Shown one piece after another: positions 7,768 to 16,510 of a stretch of 64,000 nucleotides of DNA (its first letter is position 1; every line of letters starts with the position of its first letter). The translations under genes and the position numbers were made by a program. Under the pieces are notes generated by a model. It had not been told where the DNA came from, did no database searches, and worked only from the letters and a program-made list of their open reading frames with translations. The stretch lies in NCBI GenBank assembly GCA_022568135.1, contig JADFFQ010000007.1, positions 25,656 to 89,655 on the forward strand. The letters run 5' to 3'. Source of the stretch: Planctomycetota bacterium (GTDB lineage Bacteria > Planctomycetota > Phycisphaerae > Phycisphaerales > SM1A02).

Positions 7768-8925
7768 TTACGCGGGCTCGGTCATCAGCTCGGCCAGAAT
7801 CTGGAGCCCTGCCTGCAGGGTCGCATCGCTTGCGGCATAGCTCAGCCGAAAGTGAGTGTCGCGCCGGCTGAAGACGTTGCCGGGGATAACGAGCACGTTT
7901 CGCCGGATCGCCCTCTCCACGAAATCCGTCGCGCAACCACCGACCCGGGCGGGAATTTTTGGGAATACGTAGAACGCGCCGCCGGAGTGTGCCAGCTCGG
8001 TCACACCGGAGAACGCCTGCTCCACCATGTCTCGTTTCCGCTGATAGGACCGTACGTGCTCGCTCATGTCCACATCAAAGGCCCCGACAAGGCCTGCTTG
8101 AGCCATCGACGGTGCGCAGACGAACGTGTACTGCTGCAATTTCGACATCTGCTCAATGAGCGATCGTGGCCCGGCCACGTAGCCCATTCTCCACCCGGTG
8201 CAGCCGTAGCTCTTGCCGAACCCTCGCACCAGGAGCATCCGATCGGTGAATCGAGCCGGGCTGGGGCATCGACCATCTTCGCGTGCATCCTCATACGTGA
8301 ACTCGTCATAGATTTCGTCTGAGACAATCAAGACACCTCTCTGCTGGCACAATCCGACCAAATCTCGAAGCTCGGACGAACGTAATACCACCCCGCATGG
8401 ATTGCTCGGCGAGTTCAGCAACAGCACCTTGGTCCGATCCGTGATCAGCGGTTCCACGCACTGGGCCGTCATGCGGAAGTCGGGGTAGGTGTCGCAGTAG
8501 ACGATCGAAGCGCCGGTGAGCGGTCCCAGCGCCGGGTAGATCACAAAATACGGATCGGCGATGATCGCCTCGTCGCCCGGATCGAGCAGAGCCATAAACG
8601 CCAGGAGCAGCGCACCGCTTGTGCCCGACGTCACGAGCAGCTCGAGGTCGTCCGAAGGCACTCGCCAGCCGACGTCTCCGGCCAAATGCTCCGAGATCGC
8701 CCGGCGCAAATCCCCCCTGCCCTGGGTAAGCGAATATCGGTTCTGATCGGCGCGGATCGCGGCGATCGCCGCTTCCTTGATCGGGTTCGGGACCGCAAAA
8801 TCCGGCTGGCCGATCGACAAATCGATGGGATTGGTGAGGCTGGCGCCAAGCTCGAAGACCCGCCGTATGCCTGACACATCAATCGCACGGGCCCGAGCGC
8901 TGATCAATGAGTCGCATTCCATCAT
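7768..8925 (-). CDS. Pyridoxal-phosphate aminotransferase, class I/II (aspartate aminotransferase family)
   Basis: A fold-type I aminotransferase of about 385 residues. Visible motifs are LSIGQPDFAVPNPIKEAA, the cofactor-binding TSGTSGALLLAFMALLDPGDE, NSPSNPCGVV with the substrate-contacting Asn, VSDEIYDEF with the PLP-binding Asp and Tyr, the Schiff-base lysine in GFGKSYGCTGWRMGY, and the C-terminal FRLSYA arginine. It transfers amino groups between an amino acid and a 2-oxo acid; the substrate is not predictable. The start is taken at the ATG at 8923-8925, where homology begins; the frame extends to a TTG at 8970. Confidence 0.9.
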   Translation of the reverse strand: MMECDSLISARARAIDVSGIRRVFELGASLTNPIDLSIGQPDFAVPNPIKEAAIAAIRADQNRYSLTQGRGDLRRAISEHLAGDVGWRVPSDDLELLVTSGTSGALLLAFMALLDPGDEAIIADPYFVIYPALGPLTGASIVYCDTYPDFRMTAQCVEPLITDRTKVLLLNSPSNPCGVVLRSSELRDLVGLCQQRGVLIVSDEIYDEFTYEDAREDGRCPSPARFTDRMLLVRGFGKSYGCTGWRMGYVAGPRSLIEQMSKLQQYTFVCAPSMAQAGLVGAFDVDMSEHVRSYQRKRDMVEQAFSGVTELAHSGGAFYVFPKIPARVGGCATDFVERAIRRNVLVIPGNVFSRRDTHFRLSYAASDATLQAGLQILAELMTEPA

Positions 8926-9078
8926 GCAGGATGCCATCTCCGGCACGGGCTGGTGAACCGCTTGGAGCAAAGACCCCTAAGCCACCGCAAAGCCAGCCGC
9001 CGTATCGGTTCCTCTAATGCCAGCCAACCCAACGCCACGCCGCGGCGGCCTGGTGACTGGCCCTGCCGAGAACAGGAT

Positions 9079-9324
9079 CTATTCGGTCGAGCTGGGCTCG
9101 GCCGCCGGGGTCCCCTCAGTGGTCTCTTGCTCTTTGGCAGCCTTCTTCTTCTTGGCGGTGACCACGCTTCGGTTGGCGACCTTCACCAGACCAAGCGGGG
9201 AATCCCTGTCAGGCTGAAAACGATCCTGCTCGAGGAGACGAGCAATTCGTTCGGCCCGTGTCAGGACGTTGCGGTGTTCGTTGAGAGCACCGGGTTTGGT
9301 TTTCAGACTACGGTGAAGACTCAT
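9079..9324 (-). CDS. Small basic protein of the Planctomycetes/Verrucomicrobia/Chlamydiae family
   Basis: An 81-residue protein beginning MSLHRSLKTKPGALNEHRNV, then LTRAERIARLL and PLGLVKVANR. I recognise this pattern as the small, highly basic protein family (TIGR04137 type) largely confined to Chlamydiae, Verrucomicrobia and Planctomycetes, and it helps place the organism. The C-terminal KKKKAAKEQ and the acidic tail are extra here. The function is unknown; the basic character suggests binding to RNA or the ribosome. It lies just downstream of the SPOR-like gene on the same strand. Confidence 0.85.
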   Translation of the reverse strand: MSLHRSLKTKPGALNEHRNVLTRAERIARLLEQDRFQPDRDSPLGLVKVANRSVVTAKKKKAAKEQETTEGTPAAEPSSTE

Positions 9325-9350
9325 CGGCTTAGCAATTCGAGTAAATCATA

Positions 9351-10079
9351 TCATCCTTCGAACCTCTCGGGGTAATACGCCAGATCGTCTCTGGGGTTGA
9401 CCTGCAATTTCCATTTGCGGGCCGCCTCGACGATCCGACGCTCCAGGGCGCGAACCTCATCGGAGTCGCGCTGCCCCCTGGTGTAGCCCGGCAAAGCGAT
9501 AACCCGGTACAAGCTGACATTCTTGGCCTGCACCACATACGCCTCAAGTCCCTGCTCGCGACAGAACCGCGCAAGCCTTATCGCGCTGTCGCGCCTTGTG
9601 TGGATCAGCACGAAATAGTTGTGCTGGGGCCGGCGGGGATCGGAGAGGATCGGCCCCCACCGATCCGGCCACGCCCAAGGCCGATCGGCGTCGCCTGGAA
9701 AGGTCTCCAGTGCCTTGGCAGCTTCCGCGGGCCCTGCCGGGGGTGTAAAGCCTTCATAGCGTTTGGCCATCGGATCTTGGGGCGGCCCAACTTGCAAAGC
9801 CTCTTGATCCCGCACCAATTCAGCCCCGACCACCCGCTCCGCCCGTGTGTAGCCCACCATATACGTGATGATCAGCAGCACGATCCCAGCCGCGGAGCCA
9901 AGGAGCAGATAACCCACCGGCAGGCGGACCGTTCGACCAGGGCTCAGCCAGCCGAGCGACTGACCGACCGCCGGTGCAGGCGGTGATTCCTCGGTCTGCT
10001 GCTTGGGTAACGCGGCAGCCTTCGCGCTGCGGGCGTGGATCAGCTCGTACAGTGCCGGACTGGAGCGCTTCCTGGACAT
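9351..10079 (-). CDS. Single-pass membrane protein with C-terminal SPOR-like domain
   Basis: A 242-residue protein starting MSRKRSSPALYELIHARS. One membrane segment (about residues 52-73, VGYLLLGSAAGIVLLIITYMVGY) follows a basic cytoplasmic head. A linker leads to a C-terminal region around YFVLIHTRRDSAIRLARFCREQGLEAYVV, which has the alternating strand/helix pattern of SPOR-type domains. A role at the envelope, possibly binding peptidoglycan, is an inference. The frame is open upstream into acpS, but the homologous-looking start is at 10077-10079. The gene order acpS, this gene, small basic protein is all on the minus strand. Confidence 0.68.
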   Translation of the reverse strand: MSRKRSSPALYELIHARSAKAAALPKQQTEESPPAPAVGQSLGWLSPGRTVRLPVGYLLLGSAAGIVLLIITYMVGYTRAERVVGAELVRDQEALQVGPPQDPMAKRYEGFTPPAGPAEAAKALETFPGDADRPWAWPDRWGPILSDPRRPQHNYFVLIHTRRDSAIRLARFCREQGLEAYVVQAKNVSLYRVIALPGYTRGQRDSDEVRALERRIVEAARKWKLQVNPRDDLAYYPERFEG

Positions 10080-10129
10080 GCCATGATGCTCAGCACAACT
10101 GAGTCTTCGGCCAACCGCGGTCCCCCACC

Positions 10130-10513
10130 CTAGCCACACCCGACGACGCTCGCCAGTGCGTTGCTGGTGGTGTGGCTCAAGCTCACGTGCCAATGGACGA
10201 TCCCGAGCTCAGTGGCAAGCTCGGCGCAGCGGCCGGTGAGGGCGAGCCGAGGGCGGCCGGTCGGTTCTCGATCAACCTCGACGTCCAGCCAGCGGATTCC
10301 CCCGCTCCAGCCGGTACCCAGCGCCTTGAACACCGCCTCCTTGCAGGCGATGCGGACGGCGTAACGCTCCGCCCGCCGGCCTCGGCCGGAGTCTGCGTAG
10401 GCTCGCTCCGCTTCGCAGAAGCAGCGCTGTAAGAATCGGTCGCCGTGCTCATCGAGCATCGCCTCAATCCGCTGAATCTCAACCAGATCGACACCGTGTG
10501 CAAGGACCCGCAT
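10130..10513 (-). CDS. acpS: Holo-[acyl-carrier-protein] synthase
   Basis: A 127-residue protein, the normal AcpS size. It transfers 4'-phosphopantetheine from CoA to the serine of acyl carrier protein. The metal-binding HGVDLVEIQRIEAML motif and the second motif RYAVRIACKEAVFKALGTG are both present, and WHVSLSHTTSNALASVV is the C-terminal signature. The gene is divergent from moaB with only 62 bp between the two starts, so their promoters must overlap. Confidence 0.93.
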   Translation of the reverse strand: MRVLAHGVDLVEIQRIEAMLDEHGDRFLQRCFCEAERAYADSGRGRRAERYAVRIACKEAVFKALGTGWSGGIRWLDVEVDREPTGRPRLALTGRCAELATELGIVHWHVSLSHTTSNALASVVGCG

Positions 10514-10575
10514 CGCGAGTATCGTATCGCAGGCAGCCCCGAGCGACCCTGTCGCGGCGATACACTGACGATATC

Positions 10576-11115
10576 ATGCCCGCCGCCGACCATGAACGCC
10601 GCGCCGCCGACCACGCCGAGGCCCACCCGGCGAGCTGCGCCGTGCTGACCGTTTCGGACACCCGCACGGCCCAAACCGATCAAAGCGGGCCCCTGATCGA
10701 GCGGCTGCTGACCGACCGCGGCCATCGAATCACCGCCCGGGCCCTGGTCCGTGACGAACCGCCTGCCATCGCCGGCCAGCTGGATACATGGCTGGCCGAC
10801 CCCTGTCTGGACGTCATCCTCACAACCGGCGGCACCGGCATCTCCACCCGCGATACCACAATTGAAATCGTTCGCCGGTTGCTCACCGTTGAGCTGGAGG
10901 GCTTCGGCGAGCTGTTCCGGATGCTCAGCTACCGCCAGGTCCAAGCAGCGGCAATGCTCAGCCGGGCCGTCGGTGGGCTGGTGGTTCGCGACCCGCAGAC
11001 GGGCGGTGACACATTCATCTTCGCCCTGCCAGGCTCAACCGACGCCGTGAGACTGGCCGTTGGCGAACTCATCGGGCCGCAACTGGCGCATCTCCTATGG
11101 CAGCGCGGGCAATAG
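10576..11115 (+). CDS. moaB: Molybdenum cofactor biosynthesis protein MoaB/MogA
   Basis: A 179-residue protein. MoaB/MogA proteins bind molybdopterin and, in the MogA type, adenylylate it before molybdenum insertion. The motifs are SCAVLTVSDTRTAQTDQSG, ILTTGGTGISTRDTTIE, LEGFGELFRMLSYRQVQAAAMLSRAVGG and FALPGSTDAVRLAV. The start is taken at the ATG at 10576; upstream sequence in frame overlaps acpS. Only moaB and moaE are in this window, and the rest of the cofactor pathway must lie elsewhere. Confidence 0.9.
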   Translation: MPAADHERRAADHAEAHPASCAVLTVSDTRTAQTDQSGPLIERLLTDRGHRITARALVRDEPPAIAGQLDTWLADPCLDVILTTGGTGISTRDTTIEIVRRLLTVELEGFGELFRMLSYRQVQAAAMLSRAVGGLVVRDPQTGGDTFIFALPGSTDAVRLAVGELIGPQLAHLLWQRGQ

Positions 11116-11200
11116 ATGATCGAGCTTTGCGTGAAGCCGCCGTGTCTACGCGGCGGTGCGCCGGCGTGACCACCGGGGATTCACGCTCAGGGCTGAAGCG

Positions 11201-11956
11201 TCATGTAGCCGCAGCCCAGGCGTGGGCGGTCTGCTCGAGTCCGAGCCAGGGATCGGACCATTGGCGGGCATCGACGACCACCGACCGGCTGTACCCGCTG
11301 GTGGCGATCGCCACCTTGTAGGCGAGTACATCCAGGCGTGCGCCGTGCGTCTCGCCGATCGGCCCCCGCATGCCACAGGTCAGCAGATCACACAGACGAG
11401 CGGAGACCAACCGCGTGGCGTTGGCTGACGCGGCAGCGGCGGGATCCTCGCCCAGGCTCAGCCAGCTCGGCGGATCGATGCCGACGCCGATGTAATCACG
11501 CGACACCGGAGGGACGGCGTGGTCCGCCAGCTGCACGCCGTGACGAACAGCGTGCTCGGTAATCGCCTCAACGATCGGCCCCACCACCCCCTGCTTGTTC
11601 TCATCCGGGAGCGCAAAGCTGAGGGGACAGCGGTCCAGATCGCCGGCCAGCTCGATCGCACCTAGCACTGCGGCGACGGCACGATCCACGTGGTCCGGCT
11701 CGACAAAGTGCGTCTGCGGGATCCACAGATCAACGCCGGCGGCAATCAACCCCAATCGGCCCAGACGGACGCCCAAATCGCGCCGCCCGGAGCGGTCCAG
11801 GTCTCGCGGCCGCAGGCCGGGTTGCATCGCGGAAAGCTGCACATGACGAAACCCCATTGCCGCGAGCCGATCCAGCGCCACCCGCGGCCGATCGCCCAAC
11901 GGCGCGAGCGTCGGGGCCAATGGGAGATCATGGCGCACACCTGCCAACTGTCGCAT
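11201..11956 (-). CDS. Sugar phosphate isomerase/epimerase-like TIM-barrel protein
   Basis: A protein of about 251 residues. The opening pattern, VALDRLAAMGFRHVQLSAMQPGLRP, is that of AP_endonuc_2-type TIM barrels, in which the first helix and strand read 'LaamGF..Vels'. Later segments IGVGIDPPSWLSLGEDPAAA and SVVVDARQWSDPWLGLEQTAHA fit barrel strands 7 and 8. The metal-ligand set cannot be fully assigned, so catalytic activity is uncertain. It lies between moaB and moaE on the opposite strand, with a 72-bp divergent gap to moaE. The frame extends far upstream on the antisense of moaE, which I take as spurious. Confidence 0.7.
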   Translation of the reverse strand: MRQLAGVRHDLPLAPTLAPLGDRPRVALDRLAAMGFRHVQLSAMQPGLRPRDLDRSGRRDLGVRLGRLGLIAAGVDLWIPQTHFVEPDHVDRAVAAVLGAIELAGDLDRCPLSFALPDENKQGVVGPIVEAITEHAVRHGVQLADHAVPPVSRDYIGVGIDPPSWLSLGEDPAAAASANATRLVSARLCDLLTCGMRGPIGETHGARLDVLAYKVAIATSGYSRSVVVDARQWSDPWLGLEQTAHAWAAAT

Positions 11957-12028
11957 GGTGCAAACGTATCGGCGGAGGCACGAATCGCCAAGTGGCCGTG
12001 GGGACGACTGGCCGAGTACGATGCCTCC

Positions 12029-12484
12029 ATGGGCCATGGTCAGCGCACCATCGACGTGCAGATACTTGACCATCCGGTGCGACCGATTCCGCTGGAGCCG
12101 TTCCCGCAACCGGCGGGCGGAGAATGCATCTTTCTTGGCCGGACTCGCAAGGATGTTCACCCCAAGCACGGCGAACTGGTGCAACTGAGCTATCGGGCGT
12201 ATAGGCCGATGGCCGAGCGCGTGTTGCGCGAGCTGGCCGAACAAGCGGCGCAGCAGTTCGACTGTCCGGCGGTGCGGGTCCACCATGCCGTGGGCGAGGT
12301 GCCGCTGGGCGAGGCGAGCGTCTTGGTGCAGGTCGTCACCGGCCACCGCGATCAGGCGTTCGAGGCGTGCCGGTTCCTCATCGATCGGCTCAAAGCCACC
12401 GCGCCGATCTGGAAGCGCGAGATCTGGGCCGATGGCGCCACCTGGTCGCAAGGCGCGCCTGTCGTGATGCGTGAGGACCGCTGA
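12029..12484 (+). CDS. moaE: Molybdopterin synthase catalytic subunit
   Basis: A 151-residue protein, typical for MoaE, which with thiocarboxylated MoaD adds the dithiolene sulfurs to cyclic pyranopterin. The motifs are GGECIFLGRTRKDVHPKHGE, LSYRAYRPMAERVLRELA, VRVHHAVGEVPLGEASVLVQV and LKATAPIWKREIW, whose lysines line the active site. The stop overlaps the ATG of the next gene by one base (TGATG). No moaD is visible nearby. The start at 12029 gives the family length. Confidence 0.9.
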   Translation: MGHGQRTIDVQILDHPVRPIPLEPFPQPAGGECIFLGRTRKDVHPKHGELVQLSYRAYRPMAERVLRELAEQAAQQFDCPAVRVHHAVGEVPLGEASVLVQVVTGHRDQAFEACRFLIDRLKATAPIWKREIWADGATWSQGAPVVMREDR

Positions 12485-13092
12485 TGCAGGGATACTTCAA
12501 GATCTGCAACGCGGTGTATTGGGTCAGCCTCGCAGTTTGGCTCGCAGCGCTCGTCGCCGCAGGCGTGGCTGCGGCCAACGTCTTCGGCACGCTTGGCGAA
12601 ACGCCCCTGCGGCTCGAGCAATACGCAGCGTACCCCGCCCAGGAGCACGCGAGGCTCGCGGCCGGCCTCATCATGGAAAGCGTGTTCTTCACCGTGGACT
12701 TGATCCAGTTCGTGGCGATCCCGCTGACGGTGCTGATGCTCGTCGCCCAACTCTCGGTATTCGGTATGCCGCTCAAGTCGGTCGCCAACCTCGGTCGTGC
12801 GTTGTGCATTGTCATTGCGGCAGGGATGTTTGTCTTTCACGCGACAGCGGTCGCCCCCACGATGAATCGCCAGCTCCGGGCCTACTGGGCCGCCGCAAAG
12901 ACGGGTGACATCGCACTCGCGCGCGAGCATCAGGCCGCCTTCAACGAAGATCATCCCACGGCGGAGGCGATTCTACGGATCAATCTGATCCTCCTGGTGA
13001 TCGCGGTCGGCGCCTCGGCCGCCGCCGGGCCGCCACCCGCGAAGCCGGCGGTGTCGAGGCTTCAAGAACCGGGACTGCTGAGCCATCGATGA
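12484..13092 (+). CDS. Multipass membrane protein, hypothetical (DUF4149-like layout)
   Basis: A 202-residue protein with four hydrophobic segments, at about 9-32, 64-93, 105-125 and 160-182. A conserved-looking loop (EQYAAYPAQEHARLAAGL) follows the first. The layout is that of small four-helix inner-membrane proteins such as DUF4149, but I cannot confirm the family. The start overlaps the moaE stop and the stop overlaps the nth start (ATGA), so it is firmly inside the moaE-nth-recX-cdsA transcription unit. Confidence 0.7.
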   Translation: MQGYFKICNAVYWVSLAVWLAALVAAGVAAANVFGTLGETPLRLEQYAAYPAQEHARLAAGLIMESVFFTVDLIQFVAIPLTVLMLVAQLSVFGMPLKSVANLGRALCIVIAAGMFVFHATAVAPTMNRQLRAYWAAAKTGDIALAREHQAAFNEDHPTAEAILRINLILLVIAVGASAAAGPPPAKPAVSRLQEPGLLSHR

Positions 13093-13796
13093 CCTCGATT
13101 ACGTTGAAATCCCCGATCAGCAAGGCCGGTTTCACACTGCCCAAGAAGTCCAAAGCCCAGACGGCACGGGCTCGGCGGATACTTGACCGCTTCTACAAGC
13201 ATTACCCCGAGGCGCACTGCGAGCTGAATTACAGCAGTCCTCATGAGCTGCTGGTGGCGACGATTCTCTCGGCCCAGGCCACGGATGTGGGGGTGAACAA
13301 GGCCACGCCCAAGCTGTTCAACGCGTTCCCCGGGCCCGCCGACTACGCCGCCGCCAGCCCTGCCGAGATCGAGCCGTACATCCGTTCACTTGGATTCTTC
13401 CGCAACAAGTCCAAAGCGATCCATCTGGCAATGAAAGCGGTTCTCGATGACTTCGCAGGCGAGGTTCCCAACACCATGGACGACTTGCTCAAGCTCTTCG
13501 GCGTGGCTCGCAAGACCGCCAACGTCGTGCTCAGCAACGCCTTCGGCATCAACGTAGGCGTCGTGGTGGACACCCATGTGATCCGCCTCAGCGGACGTTT
13601 CAGACTGTCTGCGCATACTGATCCGACGAGAATTGAGCTTGATCTGATGGCCTTGTTTCCTCGGCCGCATTGGACGATGCTCGGCCACATGATGATCTTC
13701 CACGGCCGGCAGGTCTGCAAAGCCCGCGGCGCGCTGTGTGCCCAACATCCGCTGTGTCAGAAATACTGCTCAAACGCCTGTGAACGAGGCAAATGA
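13089..13796 (+). CDS. nth: Endonuclease III, with an unusual cysteine loop
   Basis: A 235-residue DNA glycosylase/AP lyase for oxidised pyrimidines. The helix-hairpin-helix (LLKLFGVARKTANVVLSNAFG) carries the catalytic lysine, and VVVDTHVIRLSGRF the catalytic aspartate. PHELLVATILSAQATDVGVNK is the family's N-terminal motif. About 25 basic N-terminal residues precede the fold. The C-terminal cluster loop has cysteine spacing C-x6-C-x5-C-x3-C-x3-C instead of the canonical C-x6-C-x2-C-x5-C, so the [4Fe-4S] ligands are unclear. The start and stop both overlap neighbouring genes (ATGA). Confidence 0.93.
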   Translation: MTSITLKSPISKAGFTLPKKSKAQTARARRILDRFYKHYPEAHCELNYSSPHELLVATILSAQATDVGVNKATPKLFNAFPGPADYAAASPAEIEPYIRSLGFFRNKSKAIHLAMKAVLDDFAGEVPNTMDDLLKLFGVARKTANVVLSNAFGINVGVVVDTHVIRLSGRFRLSAHTDPTRIELDLMALFPRPHWTMLGHMMIFHGRQVCKARGALCAQHPLCQKYCSNACERGK

Positions 13797-14566
13797 CAGT
13801 AATCCTCGACCCGAGGGGGCCCAGGTCTGCCTGCCGCGCCGCTGGGCCAGCGGCGGCTAAACTGAAAGGCGACCACTCGACGGGCCAACAGATGTTCGCC
13901 AACATTGCACCAGATACCACCATCACCGCGATCGAACCACTTCGATCTGATCCGACGATGCGACGGGTACGGGTTGGCCGCAAGACCATCGCCACCGTAC
14001 AAGCCGCCGACGTGGAAGCGATGGGGTTGGCCGTCGGCCTGGACTGGACCGATCAGCTTGCCCAACGGGTCCAACGCGCCGTCGAGACGCACCAGGCTCG
14101 CGGGGCGGCACTAGGGCTGCTGAACCGCCGGGCATATTCCTGCGGGGAGCTGATCGACCGCCTCGCCCGCAGAGGACACAGCAGCCAGGTCGCCGTGAGT
14201 ATTGCCCAAGAACTCGCAACAGCCGGCTTGATTGATGATGAGGCCTACGGCCGGGCGATCGCGCGAGAGACCGTCGCAACCAAGCCCGCTTCGCAGGAGT
14301 TCCTGGCAAGGAAGTTGCGGGAACGCCGCATCCCCGACGATCTTGCGCAGAGAATCGCCTGCGAAACACTTGCTGACGTGGACTTGGTCGAGGCCGCAAC
14401 GCAATACGCCCGCAAGCGATTGCACGCCATGCCGACGGTGAGTCGGACCACGGCCACCCGGCGAATCGCCGCTGCCCTGGCTCGACGCGGGTTTGACGCC
14501 GACACGATCGCCGCCACGCTTGGGAGACTCAATCAAGCTCCGCTGACGGACCAGCCTGCAACGTGA
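13793..14566 (+). CDS. recX: RecX-like regulatory protein
   Basis: A 257-residue protein. RecX modulates RecA filaments. Three-helix RecX repeats start around ALGLLNRRAYSCGELIDRLARRGH, with ELATAGLIDDEAYGRAIARE and FLARKLRERRIPDDLAQRIAC following. The first 35 residues look unlike the family, so the true start could be the ATG at 13892 (MFANIAPDTT). The 13793 start overlaps the nth stop in ATGA, which favours coupling. No recA is in the window. Confidence 0.83.
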   Translation: MTVILDPRGPRSACRAAGPAAAKLKGDHSTGQQMFANIAPDTTITAIEPLRSDPTMRRVRVGRKTIATVQAADVEAMGLAVGLDWTDQLAQRVQRAVETHQARGAALGLLNRRAYSCGELIDRLARRGHSSQVAVSIAQELATAGLIDDEAYGRAIARETVATKPASQEFLARKLRERRIPDDLAQRIACETLADVDLVEAATQYARKRLHAMPTVSRTTATRRIAAALARRGFDADTIAATLGRLNQAPLTDQPAT

Positions 14567-14622
14567 TTCGATCGCCGTGCGCGGGTCCCCGTCGCGGACC
14601 GCGTGAGCAGCCGAACCAGGAA

Positions 14623-15624
14623 ATGTCTCGTCCCAGCATGTCAAGCCTGCCTTCCGACGAACTTCGCCGCGCCCCGGTGTTGACGTATCGGCTCATCACC
14701 GGCGGGCTCTTGATCGCCTTCCTACTGGCTGTGGTTCTGCTGGATGATTGGCTCGACGGCGTTGAGTTGACCCGCGGCTGGCGGAGCCTTTTCCTGGAGA
14801 AGGATCATCCGCCACGGGGCCTGGTTCTGTTCGGGCTGGCGCTGGCGGTCGCACCGGTGGCCGCGTGGGAGCTCTCGGCGATCTTTCGGGCGAACGGAAT
14901 CGCCACCCGCACCTGGCTGAACAGCCTCGCGGCGATGACCGGGCTTGTGTTGAGCTTCAGCATCCCAACCCGAACGGAAACGACCCTCGGCACGGAAGCC
15001 ACGACGACCATTGCCATCATCTCGACGGGCATGATCATCGTGTTCGTGGCCGCCCTGTTGACGTTCAGCCGGCAGCGGAACGCCCAGGGCGTGGTCGCCG
15101 CTGCCGGGGCCGTTGTCTTCACCATGGTGTACCTCGGATTCATGCTCGGCTTCCTGCTGGCGCTGCGCCGCGGTCATTCCGCGTGGATCGTCGTCGGCGT
15201 GATCCTCCTCACCAAATCATCCGATACCGGGGCTTTCTTCGCTGGCCGGGCGATCGGGCGGCACAAGATGATCCCCTGGCTGAGCCCGGGCAAAACCTGG
15301 GAAGGACTCGCCGGGGGTGTGGCGGCCGCTGTGCTTATCGGGGCGGCGCTCGCCGGCGCCAGCCGATGGCTACCGGAGCCGGCCGATCATGTGCCGTGGT
15401 TGCTCGGTGCGGTCTGTGGAGTCGTTTTCGCCCTGGTCGGACAGCTCGGCGATCTGGCGGTCAGCCTCTTCAAACGAGGCGCGGGGATGAAGGACACCTC
15501 GGCAATCCTGCCCGGCCTCGGCGGAGTGCTTGATGTGCTGGACTCGCCGCTGATGGTTGCCCCGGTGGCCTACTGGATCCTGACCCTCGCGCTGCCGGGG
15601 CCGGCGGGAGCGCTCCCGTCGTAG
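14623..15624 (+). CDS. cdsA: Phosphatidate cytidylyltransferase (CDP-diacylglycerol synthase)
   Basis: An integral membrane enzyme of about 333 residues making CDP-diacylglycerol from phosphatidic acid and CTP. About eight hydrophobic segments are visible. The signature near the C-terminus, GQLGDLAVSLFKRGAGMKDTSAILPGLGGVLDVLDS, keeps the KR, KD and D-x-x-DS positions; where E. coli has an arginine in LDR this protein has valine. The start is taken at the ATG at 14623; a GTG at 14563 would overlap the recX stop. The gene is in the operon beginning at moaE. Confidence 0.9.
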   Translation: MSRPSMSSLPSDELRRAPVLTYRLITGGLLIAFLLAVVLLDDWLDGVELTRGWRSLFLEKDHPPRGLVLFGLALAVAPVAAWELSAIFRANGIATRTWLNSLAAMTGLVLSFSIPTRTETTLGTEATTTIAIISTGMIIVFVAALLTFSRQRNAQGVVAAAGAVVFTMVYLGFMLGFLLALRRGHSAWIVVGVILLTKSSDTGAFFAGRAIGRHKMIPWLSPGKTWEGLAGGVAAAVLIGAALAGASRWLPEPADHVPWLLGAVCGVVFALVGQLGDLAVSLFKRGAGMKDTSAILPGLGGVLDVLDSPLMVAPVAYWILTLALPGPAGALPS

Positions 15625-15701
15625 AAGAAGAATATTGATCCCCACGTCGCTTCCTCGGCAGCCCACGTGTACACTCTTTGCTTGGGCCGCTTGGAGCACG
15701 A

Positions 15702-16454
15702 ATGAGTCTGACTGACAGTCTGCTAACCCTATATCGGGTTGAAGCCCAGCTGCGCGGCCTGCGCGGCAGACTCGAATCCGCCCAAAACTACCTGACGGCC
15801 CAAACCCAGCAGCTTGAAGAACTCCGCGAGCAGCATCAGGAGCTGCAAACGCGCACGCATCAGATACAGGCCAAGATCGGCAACCTCGAGGGCGAGACCG
15901 CCGCCATCGACACTCGTATCGAAAAGCTGCGCAATGAGTTGAACATGGCCTCGACCAACAAGCAGTACACAGCGGTTCTCACCGAGCTGAACACGGTGAA
16001 ACTCTCTCGCAACGAGGCCGACGACCACATCCTCGAGGAAATGGAGCGAATCGATCAGATCAAAGAACAGCTCGCGAAGCTCGACTCCGATATAGCCGAG
16101 CGCGAGAAGATCCGAGCGAGCGCCGAAAGCGAGCTTCAAGGGCGGCACGAAGAGGTCGGTGACCGATTGGCTGAGCTAGAGGCCGAGCGCCAGGTCGCAG
16201 CCGCCGAAGTCCCCGCTGCTGAACGGAGGATATTCAACGAGATGGCTGACGCCTATAGCGGGGAGGCGATGGCTGCGGTCCAAGAGATCAGCCGCAAAAG
16301 CCGTGAATATGCCTGTGGAGAGTGCAACATGTACCTGCCGTTCGAAACGGTCGCCGCGCTCATGGGAGCAACCAACACACTCGTACGGTGTCACGCCTGT
16401 GGGCGAATCCTCTTCCTTCAGGATGAAACTCGCGGCGCGCTGGCGAAGAGATAG
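15702..16454 (+). CDS. Coiled-coil protein with C-terminal C4 zinc ribbon
   Basis: A 250-residue protein. A long coiled coil (about residues 10-190, heptads rich in Leu, Glu and Gln) ends in a zinc ribbon with CGEC at about 212-215 and CHAC at about 234-237. This is the family once described as C4-type zinc ribbon/zf-RING_7 proteins, widespread and of unproven function, possibly binding nucleic acid. A start of MSLTDSLLTLYRVEAQL at 15702 is typical. It follows cdsA by 77 bp and is convergent with nrdR. Confidence 0.83.
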   Translation: MSLTDSLLTLYRVEAQLRGLRGRLESAQNYLTAQTQQLEELREQHQELQTRTHQIQAKIGNLEGETAAIDTRIEKLRNELNMASTNKQYTAVLTELNTVKLSRNEADDHILEEMERIDQIKEQLAKLDSDIAEREKIRASAESELQGRHEEVGDRLAELEAERQVAAAEVPAAERRIFNEMADAYSGEAMAAVQEISRKSREYACGECNMYLPFETVAALMGATNTLVRCHACGRILFLQDETRGALAKR

Positions 16455-16510
16455 ACGGAGTTTCGCCGCACACCTGCGCCTGATCCCCGAACCACGACCA
16501 GCCGATTTCA

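Noticed and set aside
10139..10944. A 253-codon minus-strand frame across moaB
   Set aside because: It overlaps both moaB (antisense) and acpS in a different frame and has no recognisable motif.
12052..12451. N-terminal extension of the sugar isomerase gene through moaE
   Set aside because: The extra residues are antisense to the well-supported moaE, and the isomerase homology starts at the ATG at 11956.
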